From contig OX621244.1 of NCBI GenBank assembly GCA_951640165.1, positions 12,108,001 through 12,172,000 of the forward strand: DNA of 64,000 nt. Reading direction: 5' to 3'. Shown here one piece after another: positions 1 through 11,291 of the stretch. The stretch is from Pseudoips prasinana (taxonomy: Eukaryota > Arthropoda > Insecta > Lepidoptera > Nolidae). The notes beneath the pieces were generated by a model. That model worked only from the letters and a program-made list of their open reading frames with translations, was not told where the DNA came from and did not search any database. Each line of letters begins with the position of its first letter. Position 1 is the stretch's first letter. Made by a program: the position numbers and the translations under genes.

Positions 1-668
1 GTCTCTTATTGGAGTATGAGAATAAGGGAATACAAAGTGGACCTGCGTTAGCAGACCTACTTGTCCACTATGTCCCGTCCCCCGTATATATAGTAATGAC
101 ATAACTTTACGCAATAATTAATTACAGACTTTATTATTAGCATTTGTAATTTTTGAATTAAATTTAGCTTATGTGACTTATTTCTGTATTTTGTGTGTTT
201 TATTATGAGTTCATCACAGAAACACTTTTAAACGGAAGCGAATTTGAGTATCTATTTCAACAATTTAATATCTTTCGTATAGGTATACTGTAGTGCCGTA
301 AAACCGAAGATAAAGTTTTAATGAAATTCTACACAAATTAGATAAAATTTTACGATTGTCTTCAATTATTAGATAAATCTATATAGCTGTAATCAGCAGC
401 TAATAGGTGTGTTTAATATAATCTAGATGTATCATTTTTATGTTTGACCTATTATTGATCAATATGAGAATTTTTTAATAAAAATGAAATGTAAAAACTA
501 TAAAATAAATGTAAACCTAGCGCTTACGGCCAGTTTTTCTCACTGGTTCGATTGTACATTTGCCTTACTTGTCAACAAAGAAAAAACATTTGAATCAACT
601 TGCAAAAAAAAATTGTATTTATGCATATAATGCCTCTATGATTTTCAAATATTTCATTTACATGTAGG
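1..668. other. Unique AT-rich DNA, no gene seen
   Basis: No credible coding frame, RNA gene or repeat recognised. Only short random open frames are present. Confidence 0.6.
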
Positions 669-670
669 TA

Positions 671-805
671 CAGACGCCAGCACATCAAGCTACCCCAATC
701 TGTCAAATTTTCCCAATTGAAAGTGAACCTTATGCTTTTGTGATAAAGTTGAAAATCTATAAAAGAAAATTGACAGATTGGGGTAGCTGGACGTGCTGGC
801 CTCTG
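671..805. mobile_element. MITE-X copy 1 (TIR element, TA target)
   Basis: A 135-bp element with long imperfect terminal inverted repeats: it opens CAGACGCCAGCACATCAAGC and closes with the complementary AGCTGGACGTGCTGGCCTCTG. TA flanks both ends (669-670 and 806-807), as expected for a Tc1/mariner-type TA target. Related copies lie at 20989-21123, 60659-60795 and, interrupted, 17936-18319. There is no coding capacity, so it is a non-autonomous miniature element. The superfamily is inferred only from the TA flanks. Confidence 0.85.
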
Positions 806-1311
806 TACATGTTTATATTGCAATGAAATACTTTAAATTCTTCGTATACTTCATAATTAGAACAAGCTAACTGTAATTTTATAACAATACCAAGACCTCC
901 CAAGAACGAAAACATGCAAAGCAAAGGTCAAAATAATACTCCGAGCAAGCATGCAGTACATTCTATTTAACAGAATACCTGTCCTCCCAATACTTTAGTT
1001 GATACCAAATAAATAGTAGCGATTGTAATATCTGGACTTTCCCATGGTCGTACCAGTTCAGGTTGCCCACACACATTGGGTTAAATACCTTATTTATGGC
1101 TCACTTATACTGACCTTTAATGGGACGGAGAAAACGTAACTTAGAAATCGACAGAAATGTGAGACCTTGTGAAAAATAGTGGAGCTTTTGTTCTCGTGTA
1201 GATTTTTTGTGTTAACGTAGGTGAGCTTAAGCGGTTTTGTTATACGAGTAGAGCAGAATATTACGTAAGGTAGTACCTATATTTTTGTCACTGTAATGCC
1301 ACCATACTAAT
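806..1311. other. Unique AT-rich DNA, no gene seen
   Basis: Nothing supported here beyond short random open frames. Confidence 0.5.
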
Positions 1312-1512
1312 TTGACGGCCCGGCTGGTGTGGCTAGTAGATACGTGCCTTTCACGCCGCAGGTCGTGGTTCGATTCCCACCCATGACATATTATACTTAG
1401 ACATAATTAAAGTATTACATATAGTATATCAGCTGTCTGGTTTCCTTAATACAAGCTTTGCTTAGTTTGGGATTAGATGGTCGTGTGTGAATGTCCCCGG
1501 ATATATTATAGT
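1312..1512 (+). mobile_element. SINE-A (tRNA-derived)
   Basis: The tRNA-like head reads GGCCCGGCTGGTGTGGCTAG and contains a B-box-like GGTTCGATTCCC. A body and a tail with ATACAAGCTTTGCTTAG follow, ending near GATATATTATA. The same head and tail recur in minus orientation near 31.5, 44.3 and 47.2 kb. RNA polymerase III transcription is expected from the family type; mobility would depend on a LINE. Confidence 0.85.
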
Positions 1513-1696
1513 AAATTATAAAAAGAAACACAACTGTGATAGGATAGATTAACGTTCATAAGAAACGTATTAAATGACAAATATATGGATGTCATTGCAA
1601 TAAATGATTATGGTATTCTCAATAACGAATATTTGGTATGTAATAGAAAATTGCCTAGGTTCGAACAAAACAAATGCAATAACGGTACAAAACTTG

Positions 1697-2065
1697 AATG
1701 TAAATATCTTGGGACAGTTAAAATACCGCATCTGATTCATAAACTAGGCAGCCTGTACTATGGCAACCAAATAACTGATGAACATTTTGATATATTTTTA
1801 AATAAATAAATATTTTTAAAATGCTGTATGCGAATAGCGCAAGACCGGCAATTGTGGAGATCTTTGGGGGACGCCTTTGTCCAGCTGTGGACGTCTTTCG
1901 GCTGATATGATGATGATGATGAAATAAATATTATAGATATATGACACTGAGACACAGAACAAATAATCGTGTTCATCACTCAAATGTTTGTCCTGGGTGG
2001 GGATCAAACCCACGACCTCTGGCGTAGCAGTCACAATCACCAACAGGCTATTGGTCTAGGTCTGG
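1697..2065 (-). mobile_element. SINE-D (tRNA-derived), split by an RTE end
   Basis: Read on the minus strand, the head contains the tRNA-like block GAGGTCGTGGGTTTGATCCC (near 2005-2025) and GTGATGAACACGATTATTTG. The tail portion at 1697-1810 has the GGTTGCCATAGTACAGGCTG block and ends in AAGATATTTA. The two parts are separated by an RTE fragment at 1815-1921. Other copies are at 24.3, 34.6 and 56.2 kb. Confidence 0.85.
1815..1921 (+). mobile_element. RTE-clade LINE 3' end inserted in SINE-D
   Basis: A 5'-truncated LINE end. It encodes the degenerate C-terminal motif seen in all copies here (RQLWRSLG..FVQLWTSFG, then stop) and closes with a (GAT)n run. An 11-bp direct repeat, AAATAAATATT, flanks it (1804-1814 and 1922-1932), a clean target-site duplication within SINE-D. 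Related ends occur near 18.9, 31.2, 33.0, 37.5, 51.8 and 60.5 kb. Confidence 0.85.
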
Positions 2066-2135
2066 TTAGTGACCCTTTGTGTCTCTTCAGTGGTCTAGTG
2101 GTTGAGTTAATTTAATACATTTATTATTAAACTAA

Positions 2136-2325
2136 ATCCCTGTATCACTGGTTACTTTACGGACACGCAATTTACGGATTACATCCAGACTCAAAACAAC
2201 CATTAATATGGGACACAAATAGTTGTCCGGTTAGGGGATCATACCTAAAGCACGGGGTTCCAAGGAAGCAGCGAGGCGACTCGACTGTTAACCTCTGCGC
2301 CACTCGTACAGTTATATTATATCAT
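2136..2325 (-). mobile_element. SINE-C (tRNA-derived), diverged
   Basis: On the minus strand this carries a degenerate tRNA-like head (GGCGCAGAGG near the right end), the body ATAGTTGTTTTGAGTCTGGA in altered form, and the 3' block GTAAAGTAACCAGTGATACA. It is more diverged than the copies at 3.5, 20.8 and 30.6 kb. Confidence 0.75.
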
Positions 2326-2521
2326 TATCTCTAGAGGTCGAAAAAAATAAAATTATAACCAATTCAAATAATTTCTACCAAAAATGCACTATAACATATT
2401 TAATTAATTAAATTAAACTTTGTGTTACAGAAATAAGGTAAATACATTATTTATACTAAATAGTTCCCTTGGGTGCAATTCTGTATACAGCAGTATCCCA
2501 CTAACTAATTAAAACATCAAA
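2326..2521. other. AT-rich unique DNA
   Basis: No feature is supported. It would be 3' flank if the minus-strand exon candidate next to it is real. Confidence 0.4.
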
Positions 2522-2536
2522 TTTATTTAAACTGAA

Positions 2537-2704
2537 CTAATGGAAGAACAAAATTATATTCTCTACTACAAGGGTAAAATCATAGTCATAATAGTTCTCA
2601 ATTGGTTCTGGTTTAGTAGTTTCTTCCAACGTGTCCACTTCTATATAAGGTTGGTCCCGAACAATGTGTGCAGGTTGGGAGTTTTGTTTGCCCTTACCAC
2701 AGAC
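2537..2704 (-). CDS. Candidate terminal coding exon, unknown product
   Basis: I do not recognise a family. On the minus strand a pyrimidine/AT tract ending ...ATACTCAG at about 2705-2712 could be a 3' splice site. It is followed by an open frame of about 55 codons to a TAG at 2537-2539. The peptide is acidic and low in repeats, with the segments CGKGKQNSQPAHIVRDQPYI and PEPIENYYDYDF, which look less random than other open frames nearby. An AATAAA signal lies about 10 bases after the stop (2522-2527), unusually close. An in-frame ATG just upstream (2726-2728) would also allow a 63-codon single-exon ORF. No upstream exon was found, and the plus strand is open over the same span, so this may be chance. 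Its interest is that no repeat covers it. Confidence 0.22.
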   Translation of the reverse strand, partial: VCGKGKQNSQPAHIVRDQPYIEVDTLEETTKPEPIENYYDYDFTLVVENIILFFH

Positions 2705-2729
2705 CTGAGTATAAAGATAATGCATCACT

Positions 2730-3472
2730 GAGCTCCGAAAAAGACCAACAGCACCGCGTTATGATTATATATGTTAGTATACAATGTAGTTATGATAACC
2801 TTTACACTCTAAACGTCATATTTATGGTAGTCAATCTATAAGTTTGAAACTATTAAAGGAACAGGGTTTTGCTCTTAGGAGCCAAAAATTAGATTAAAAA
2901 AATAATAAATCATAGATTAAAAAAATCTTATACGACACGGTTAGAAAAATAAGATATGGAAGTAAAACTATATGTCAATTTATAAGAAATTCTTATGATG
3001 AAATGTTCTGGCAATTTTTAAAATAATAGATTGCTTTACTCTGAGTTTATCTATTAAGAAACAGTTTATGTTTTTGAATCAAAAATCTTTTTATTGGAAT
3101 AAGATACGAATAGAAAATTCACACATGATGCACACGAAAAAAATTATGATGGATATAAACGTGAGAGTGATATCTAACTAATCGTTTTTATAGATAATAC
3201 CGCTAATTGTTTAAATTATTTTCAACGCAAAACCTTTCAAAAACATCTTTTGTTAACGAAACGGAAGCCAATCAAGTGCGAGTAGGACTCAAATTAGAGC
3301 AAAACAAATGAAGAAAATCGAAAATGCCCACTCAAAAATTCAATTTAATTTATATTATATACCTAGTACTTTTGTCAAGCAGCCCATTTGTGTAGGTCAC
3401 CCGTAATACAGGCGGTAGCTAAGTAAAATGCCCTTTGGTTACAGAACCCTAAAAACATAAAAACTGACTTGA
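2730..3472. other. Unique AT-rich DNA, no gene seen
   Basis: No repeat or coding region recognised. Confidence 0.5.
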
Positions 3473-3645
3473 CTGCACGTGGTATCACGCAGCGGCTAAG
3501 ACAGTCGCCTCGCCGCTACGTGTCCCAGGTTCGATTCCCGTGCCGTACAACTATTTGTGTGACCCATAAATAGTTATTCTGAGTCTGGATGTAATTTGTG
3601 TCCGTATATTATATGTTAGTAAAGTACCCCGCGAAACAGGGAATA
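3473..3645 (+). mobile_element. SINE-C (tRNA-derived)
   Basis: The head has the A-box-like CGCAGCGGCTAAGACAGTCG and the B-box-like GGTTCGATTCCCG. The body carries ACTATTTGTGTGACCCATAA and GAGTCTGGATGTAATTTGTG, and the 3' block is GTAAAGTACCCCGCGAAACA. Family members are at 2.1, 7.8, 20.8, 30.6, 36.9 and 57.1 kb. Confidence 0.9.
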
Positions 3646-4107
3646 AATTGCATATTGCGGGCGTCGTCTTTAAAAAAAATCAAAACCGTAATTTGCTAAT
3701 CAGAATTTGCGTAATATTCAAAAATCTAAATAAAATACAGTCGAATTTTGAACTTTCTTCTTTTAAAACTAGTTAAAAATATACGGAAATCAGTTATACA
3801 AAATTTTCTATTTTGCTTATTATTACTAGCGTTGTCTGAATTTTCATATCTATGCCCGTGTAACGGATACTAGCGCCATATTGAAATCCACGGAAGTTCT
3901 GTGTGTTGTCGTGTACATAAATATTTTGGTCATCTGAAACTTTGTTAATAAATATTTGGAATATTAAACAGTTGCACCAATACTTTGGCCGCGTTTAAAT
4001 TACCTTATAAGGTACAGTTTACAGCTACAAATTAGTGAAGTTATTTTAATCGTAGTATAAATATCTAATAATCGAGCTCCGGTCCAAATTTTGGCTAAAG
4101 CTACGCA

Positions 4108-4335
4108 GAATATGGGGCGGCTGTCTAATCCGAACGGAGTGTGAGTTTAGCAACTATGCTTGTGGTCAGTCCATAGATGGGTGACCGCCAAAGTGGTTTA
4201 ATTTCTGAGCGTCTTCATGCTTCAGAGGGCACATTAAGCTGTCGGTCACGGTAAGTTGTAGACGTTAAGCCATGTCAGAGACCTATTAGGCGGCTTGAAC
4301 AACTCTGACACGATAAGTAAGTAATGTTTGTATTT
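4108..4335 (+). mobile_element. 5S rRNA-derived SINE (SINE3 type)
   Basis: The head resembles the internal promoter region of 5S rRNA: TTAGCAACTA, GGTCAGTCCATAGATGGGTG and ACCGCCAAAG match the 5S block around AAGCAAC...GTCAGTACTTGGATGGGTGACCGCC. The conserved body is GTTAAGCCATGTCAGAG and the tail is GGCGGCTTGAACAACTCTGACA. Fuller copies are at 32038-32278 and 50466-50700. It is too diverged and fused to be a 5S gene. Confidence 0.85.
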
Positions 4336-5149
4336 TAATAAGTGCCAGGAGCATTAATAAATATAAATATATACGCAGTAAGCGGTTGGCATAACAAATA
4401 CAATAGCTACATAATGGCGTATGCATATCATTTGTATAATGGCAGCTTAAGGTATAATAAAATGAAAAGACTATACCATAAAATCTATACAATGACTCAC
4501 AGAAAACTATTTTAATATTCAATATTTGACAAAACAATCTAAGTGTTACAATATAGAACCATCCCACACTTAAGCCTAGCAAGACAGTATGATAATAGGG
4601 TTTTCGATTTTACGACTTATCCAAAGCGAACAGTTACCTACCATTTAAAAGCAATAAAACAGCTTTTTAGAGACTCGTACTCTAAATATTGGGTGCGTGA
4701 AAATATGTTCTTTTAATAGCCGAATTTCACCCGGAATACCGGTAAACTCATAGGCCTCGGGCGAACGCACATCTAATCGGTATTTGCTTTCAGATTTCCA
4801 ACTAAATTGCTTTATAAGAAGCGAGACGTTTGATCTTTGCGTAATTTAACTTTGAACCCAAGTCGGGTAAAAGACCTATCTCACCATAAAAAAAAGTTAA
4901 CACACCTACTTACTGAGCTTTTAACTCACTCCAAATAAAAGGAGGTTATAAAATCAAATGTCTATCTATTTGGTATGTATGTTAGGTGACATCTCCGTAG
5001 TTGTGATCTGATATTGACAATAGCTTGTTTATTCAATATGGATTATTTTTTTTTATAAACATGTAAACTTTACAAGCATTTACGTGCATACAAGAAATGT
5101 ATAGACAAAAAACAATCGATTTGTAGTGAAAAGTTGAAGTGTATGTTGT
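4336..5149. other. Unique DNA, no gene seen
   Basis: Short open frames only, including 98 codons on the minus strand at 4286-4582 that overlaps the 5S-SINE tail and has no recognisable domain. Confidence 0.5.
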
Positions 5150-5275
5150 GTGGATCATGAGAGTGATGGATTAGAAAGTGCCCCTGTATTTATGCATACA
5201 CTTGTGCACTATAATATGCCCCGCACAGGTGGTTAGTCTCCATTGAGACTAGGCTAGGTGCACCTTAAGCTATTA
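5150..5275 (+). mobile_element. SINE-F 3' fragment
   Basis: 5'-truncated copy of the SINE-F body: ACACTTGTGCACTATAATAT, GCCCCGCACAGG and TCTCCATTGAGACTAG match 38460-38550. Confidence 0.8.
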
Positions 5276-5964
5276 CCTAACTGAACTCAAACTGAATAAA
5301 TCAATATTTTTTTTTAAATTATCGAACCATAGACAGTAAACAATATATCGAAACAAAGGAATTCCTTAATCAAATCGACGTAATAGATCAAAAACTGTAG
5401 ATAGCCAGAACGTTAGGCGGTATTCACTGTTCATGATATGCGCATTCCCACTCATGCTGATGCAGCAACATCGATGCATTTAATTGTTGTATGATAGCAT
5501 ACTAATGCACCTGTCAAGGAAACAAAGGCACCTCTAGATAAGACCAAAATTGAAGCACGATCCGTTTTTGTTGGCGGTTGGACGTCTCAAATGTAAATGT
5601 TTATACTTTCTCGTTTGTACGCCTTCGATTCACATCTCGGCTGATATGAGACGTGCCAGTCATTTGTCATCCCACCGAGCCTTTTGAAACATTGTGTTTC
5701 AATGCTTGCTTAGTATTGCCTTTAGAATGTTAATATTTGAATAGACTTTATGTAACATAAAACTACATTAGTTTTATTTTATAAAAAGTTTAGTTCAAGT
5801 AACTTGAAATGTTAAAATTGCTACAACACATTTACTTTCTTCGCAAAAAGGCAATTAATAATCATGTTTAAAAAATTTCAATACGTCTAGAACTATTTTG
5901 ACAGATTTGGGTTATTTAAGTATTTTTTTTTATTCTACTATTTCATCCAACAAAATAATTATTT
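5276..5964. other. Unique DNA, no gene seen
   Basis: No feature supported. Confidence 0.5.
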
Positions 5965-6143
5965 ACTAGCTGTGCCCCGCGGTTTTACCCGCATTAAACT
6001 TTATAAATTATATAGCCTATTTGTTAATCCAGGGTGTCAGTTAACTCCATACCAAATTTTCTTAAAATCGCTTCAGATATTTAGATGTGAAGAAGTAAAA
6101 ACATACACACTCACAAACTTTTGCCTTTATAATATTAGTAGGA
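5965..6143 (-). mobile_element. Helitron-2, non-autonomous
   Basis: On the minus strand it starts TCCTACTAATATTATAAAG and ends GCGGGGCACAGCTAGT. The 3' end has the Helitron signature: a GC hairpin (GCGGGTAAAACCGCGG) followed by CTAGT. At ~180 bp it has no Rep/helicase gene. Related copies are 12029-12191 and 15703-15865. Confidence 0.85.
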
Positions 6144-7789
6144 TTTATTCGATGCATTTAAATAATTATATTTTAAAATAAAAATATATTTTTAAGTTTA
6201 CTGTGACATCAGAACTTTTAAACTAGGACAATGAAAACGAAATAAAAATAAATATACCCATTTCACAGACAATCCAAGGGTCTTACAATTTTGTACCATT
6301 TAGAGTCGAATAAATAGCCATCCTAATTAGCTTCTTTGTCATCCATATTTTATTCGTAATCCATATTTTTATCATCATTGTCATTTGCAAGCAAATGAGG
6401 TAGACTGCTGAGAAGTATTTTCATTAAACAACCATTTCTTTAGCTTACTATTGAAATTTTGGTGCCAGAATAAAAAGAAAGAGTTGGTGCAAAACTCCTG
6501 ACAGAAAAGAATGAGACAGCTAAAGACAAGGATAGAAGCATTACGATTGATTTGACATATTGGCGAAAGTTTTAGAATGAAAAAAAGAGACGGTGTAAAT
6601 TTACTGACACTTCTGTCAAAAGTAATAAATAATTGTATTACGTTATTTATTTGTTACTTACGACATTTATTACATCACATCTACTTAATCATGACTAGAG
6701 GATTGCAAACAATAGAAGTAAAGAAAACCTATGTCACATACGACTTCAGATTTTACAATTATAGCTTCACATGCCATATTAGAAGCATTTATTTACCGTC
6801 CTACAACATTATACCACGTACACATAATTTGTATCAGAAAACAGTGGAGAAATATTAACGCGCGTGCACATATAAAATATGCGTTCAATGCATATCAGAT
6901 ATTGCAGCGTATAATATTATTAATAGCACCAATGCAGATAGGGTTTACGCTTAACGATTGGAAGCGCTGTAGGTTTTACCGGGAGCTTGTAACGAAGTGG
7001 GACTTGTTCTTTACAATGCTATCTACCAAGACTGAAAACCAGTTATGATCCATTATCAGATCCTATGCCCGGGGTGGCATTAAAATGTCGGCTCGGCCCT
7101 GCTTTGTTTATTAAATTATGTCCACCGTCGCTATAAATATCTCTTGAGACGCGTTCATTTAGTGAAATACCGATCCGACCAACGATACTGAATAAGTTAT
7201 GTCGTGTCTTTACGAATAACGTACTAAAGCCGCATAAACAAGGTTGAATAAAGAAAAAACCTGCCAAGAGCAAGTCTCCCTTATACAACTAAAGTTCTGT
7301 AGTGTACCCACAGTATTTATTGGGTTAAACGTTATTAATTAAGTAGAAGTTTTAATGTCAACTATTTATCTGTTCCATATCACCTAATTGAGAATGTTTA
7401 ATCGAAATTATTTATCTTTACTATGATTCAAATTTCCACTTACAAATTTGAATAGTACAATAGGTAGGTAGGCAGGCTTGAATAAAAACAGTACCTACAT
7501 ATACCAGTCGAATGCCATTATTTAGTAAATAAGTACTACTTTGAAATGCAAGTCCTATTTTGAACCCAAAAAAGGTTTAGTACGAAAATGGTTTTAAATC
7601 CTTACTTTTATGTAACAATAATTTTGCTTCTAAATCCATACTGGATCTAGAATTAAAATGACTATCATTGAAAAAGTATGGTATGTTTGTCAGGATTATT
7701 TTGCTATAGTCATGTACTGATTCATTTTTAAATAGCGTATAAAATATTACTGTCGATTCTGTTATTTTCTGTTTTTTTGTGTGGTGTGG
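6144..7789. other. Long unique stretch, no gene seen
   Basis: Open frames of 93 and 105 codons overlap on the plus strand at 6577-7048, and one of 81 codons lies on the minus strand at 7043-7288. None shows a recognisable domain, splice context or codon pattern. A slightly GC-richer patch at about 7030-7290 is unexplained. Confidence 0.5.
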
Positions 7790-7932
7790 TACGTTACAAA
7801 CCTATAATTGACAGATACAAAGTACATCCAGACTCAGAACAACTATTTATGGGTCACACGAACAGTTGTCCGGTCTAACCCGGGACGCACAGTAGCGGTG
7901 CGACTGTCTTAGCCGCTGCGCCACACGTGCAC
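7790..7932 (-). mobile_element. SINE-C (tRNA-derived), 3' truncated
   Basis: On the minus strand: GTGGCGCAGCGGCTAAGACA in the head, a B-box region damaged compared with the other copies, and a body with ACTGTTCGTGTGACCCATAA. Confidence 0.85.
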
Positions 7933-8452
7933 TCAAATTCTATCTTTATTTTTCTTTGTATAATGTTCAAAATACCAAATTGATTCTATGCCAACATTGT
8001 GAGGAGACCGCTGAGTTAGGCAAATGTGAGAGTGATATGATATGGGCTATTTTCAAATACTCACGGAATCCTAAAAAATAATAGCTATCAAGATTGCAGT
8101 GAAGGTGACCGACGTAAACTTTGTTTTAATACCTAGGTAGGTATTAAAACTACATAGTTTCCAACATAGAACTAGTTCTGTATTGAAAATTATAAAGTTC
8201 TTTAGAATATTACATATTTTTTAAAGACAACCTATAAGAAACAAAACACTTCAAAAGCTTTAGATATTCGATTACTTGAAATATATTATGAATGTTTATG
8301 TGAAAATATTGTTGTACTATTTTGGGAGCGTACAATGTGTACCATTAAACAGGTGAATAAAAAATCAGGGGCAAATAGAAACAAGACGAAAATTGGACAA
8401 TTTATACAAATAGCACTAAATATTTGCCTATTACATATTCAACCCTGAAACT
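7933..8452. other. Unique DNA left of the palindromic block
   Basis: No feature recognised. It ends abruptly where the 50-bp hairpin begins at 8453. Confidence 0.5.
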
Positions 8453-8556
8453 CTATTTACAGCGTTTTATCTTTTATTAAACTTGACGTTTACAATATAC
8501 CTCTGTAGGTATATTGTAAACGTCAAGTTTAATAAAAGATAAAACGCTGTAAATAG
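8453..8556. repeat. Perfect 50-bp-stem hairpin, loop CTGT
   Basis: Left stem 8453-8502, four-base loop CTGT at 8503-8506, right stem 8507-8556, with no mismatch that I can see. Copies are 13853-13956 (loop ACAG as read on plus) and a half-length version at 13971-14039. Confidence 0.95.
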
Positions 8557-8557
8557 A

Positions 8558-8640
8558 TATCCGGTGAAGCCATGGAGCACAGACAGTAACTGTTTACTGT
8601 TTCACCTTTGTAACTCTGTGCTCCATGGCTTCACCGGATA
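8558..8640. repeat. 25-bp-stem hairpin
   Basis: TATCCGGTGAAGCCATGGAG begins the left arm (8558-8582) and its exact complement closes at 8616-8640, with a 33-base loop. The CCGGTGAAGC end matches the 3' end of repeat H (see 63.65 kb), so the hairpin looks like a fold-back duplication of that end. Copies at 13808-13890 (inverted) and 14043-14125. Confidence 0.9.
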
Positions 8641-8845
8641 AATAGTAAGAAGCGGGTACTCAAACCCTCTAGTAAATAAGACTATAAACTAAGTAACCCG
8701 CACCAAGGGGCACCCCATTTGAGATTCGAACGTGGGAGTTACTGATGTGAAGATGCATGAAAGATTAGATATGTTAGAGAAGTTTTGGCCAACTATCGCT
8801 CTCGCTCTATATTAATATGAGCGGACGCAGACCCCACGTCCGATT
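8641..8845 (-). mobile_element. Repeat H (SINE-like)
   Basis: On the minus strand: GAGCGATAGTTGGCC, then a B-box-like GTTCGAATCTC, GGGGTGCCCCTTGGTGCGGG and TTACTTAG, ending TCCGGTGAAGC. The copy at 63440-63700 shares GAGCGATAGTT, GGTTCGAACCCC, GGGTGCCCTCCGGCGCGGG and TCCGGTGAAGCAG. The B-box suggests a tRNA-related SINE, but I cannot identify the head. Confidence 0.65.
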
Positions 8846-9029
8846 GATTTTGGGAGCATTCCATCTTTACTAATGCATACTTAAGCTAACATACTAAATT
8901 TAAATTTATTGACTCTGTCTCAAAATGAATAATGGTATTGTTTCGATGTTTTTCTTGTGTTTCCTAAATATAATCTAAATTAATATTCATTCAGACAACC
9001 GATCGAGCAGATATTGTGTTTGACTACTA

Positions 9030-9535
9030 AATAATTACTTTAAGTGGACCAAATCGCGTGTTCATGCCCCCTTGAGTATGTTTCGACGGACCGTATCAAC
9101 TGGGCCGTGTTGAAACCGGTAGTAGATGAACCTGCTGAGTTTGTTTCGCTGGGTCTTCTCCGTTGGGGCGCATTGGATCCGGTAGTAGCATTAAAGCGCG
9201 ACCGTCGTTGTAAACACAAGGTCCGTTATAATAATAATACTGCATTCATACCTTAATATAGACAGAACCATGCAGACAATATGTAGTAAAATATAAATTT
9301 CAATAATTAAACCTAAACATTATCTCCTTGACAATAACTTAATACAAGCTAGCTAAATATCACTACCATTATAAAATAAATTGTATAAATGTTTTAACAT
9401 TCCGTGTACCTAAATATATGTAATAAGTAACTAGAAATAATTACTGTATTACTACAAACATATTCTGACTATTTACAAGCGCTTTTTTAAAGTCTACCTG
9501 AATAAAATCCTTTTTTATTTTATTTATTTAAGGAG
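9030..9535 (+). mobile_element. Repeat G: LINE-like 3' region
   Basis: A GC-richer block contains two imperfect repeats around CCGGTAGTAG (near 9115 and 9178) and TGAGTTTGTTTCGCTGGGTC. An AT-rich tail with GCGCTTTTTTAAAGTCTACC and TGAATAAAATCC then ends in a T/A run. This layout resembles 3' ends of insect non-LTR retrotransposons; the clade is not determined. A 70-codon open frame at 9044-9256 repeats in every copy but is not supported as a gene. Confidence 0.55.
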
Positions 9536-9626
9536 AACCGAGGCTGGCGACTACGATATATCGGATTGTAAACAATGCCACGAGAGTTTCTGATAACCAT
9601 GGTTTGTTCTAAGAAAGACGTGACGT
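9536..9626. repeat. Segment shared by all three copies, up to the breakpoint
   Basis: Identical to 15021-15111. It ends in TGACGT at 9621-9626, exactly where homology to the direct copy stops and the left palindrome arm begins. Confidence 0.9.
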
Positions 9627-9627
9627 A

Positions 9628-9828
9628 AAAAAAGGTTTTTATTCACGTAGACTTTAAAAAAGCGGAAGCTGTAAATAGTCAGAACATGTTTTTAGTAATG
9701 TAGTTGCATACATTATTATTTCTAATAACATAGATATTTAGGTACACATTGTATGAAAAGATTTATAAAATTTATTTTATTATAGCATTGATATTTAGCT
9801 AGCTCGTATCAAGTTATTGTCAAGATTT
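9628..9828 (-). mobile_element. Repeat G end (inverted copy)
   Basis: Mirror of 18052-18250: AGACTTTAAAAAAGCGGAAG and AGTCAGAACATG match other G tails. The palindrome ends inside the T-rich tail of this element. Confidence 0.8.
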
Positions 9829-9946
9829 TCAGCTTTATCACAGAAGCATACCTAAGTATGATTTTCAGCTTTATCACAGAAGCATAAGGTTTACTTTCAA
9901 TTGGGGAAATTTGATAGATTGGGGCAGCTTGATGTGCTGGCGTCTG
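9829..9946 (-). mobile_element. Half of MITE-X (inverted copy)
   Basis: Only the half ending GTGCTGGCGTCTG (9946 end) is present. The other half lies outside the right arm at 18278-18319, which shows the palindrome formed after G had split this MITE. Confidence 0.85.
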
Positions 9947-10674
9947 TACATAAACTTTATTCATTTCACTATTTAAATAATACCAATAAAACAATATAGG
10001 AATTAAATAATGCTTACAATATATATACTAGGGTATTTAAGAAGTATGACTATGGGCGACGAAAATAAAATTTAATGAATTTCTTAATGTCACTGTCTAC
10101 AAAGAAATTCTACAGTAAGGCATTTATCCGTAAAAGCGTAACCTTAGAGTATAGGTATAGCGCTTAGAAATATAGGGAAGAAAGAGAGGTACACGTTCGT
10201 ATAGGAAAACGGAGGCCTAAGAAAGGGTTTTAAAAATTACACTCTATCATTGTTTACTTCATCAACTTGAATACTTAAGCTTTGAAACCAAATCGCATAA
10301 GCTTTGAGAGTCATTGTCGCGATAGTCTTTAGACGCAATAGAAATAATGTTTTAGCTTCAGCTCAGATAAAATCGTTATGTCTCGTCGTTTCTCACTGGG
10401 CGTGAGTTTGTCGCGGCCAATCGCGACGTTGCCAAAGGCTGATTTAGTATGTGCGCCATCTGATTATTTATTAGCATGAGTATTAGTAAGAATATAACCA
10501 ATATTTAGAATTTATTTTCCATAAATTTAATAAATTATTTTCTAGGATGATATTTAAGTACCTATTATTGTGCTTTTTTAAATTTCAGATTTAAGTTTAG
10601 TATCCATGCATTAAAATGACTACGGAGTTTTAGATTATTAGTTCAGTGTAGGGTTATTAGGTCTCACCAATAAA

Positions 10675-11229
10675 TAATAATAAATATCTTGGGACACGTA
10701 ACACACTGCTAACTGATTCCAAACTATGCATAGCCTGTACTATGGCAACCAGGCAACTGATAAACATACTTATATATTTCTAAATAAATATCTTATGTCA
10801 TAGTACAGGCTATACCTACACTACGTAAGTACACACTACCATCTGATACGAAACTAGATATAAACTTTACTATGGCAACCAGGTAACCAATAAATATAAT
10901 TATATATTTCTAAATAAATAAATAAATGTCTTGGAACATCGTACACAATCGTAATCGTACAAATCGTACAAAACTAGGTACAGCCTATACTATGGCAACC
11001 AGACAACTGATAAATATGCCTATATGTTACTAAATTATTAAATAAGTATCTTGGAACAACTTAATAAGCATAGCATATATTATGGCAACAAGGCAACTAA
11101 TAAACATACTTATATATTTATAAATAAATATCTTGGGATAACCTACACACTGCCATCTGATCCGAAACTCGGCTGAGCCGGTACTCTGACAACCATGCAA
11201 CCGATAAACATACTTATATACTTCGAAAT

Positions 11230-11291
<62 letters not shown>

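Noticed and set aside
6731..7048. 105-codon plus-strand frame
   Set aside because: No recognisable domain or splice signals; overlaps another frame in a different phase with equal plausibility.
9044..9256. 70-codon frame present three times as a conserved gene
   Set aside because: All three copies are explained by the triplication, it sits in a LINE-like 3' region with internal repeats, and no start context or domain supports it.
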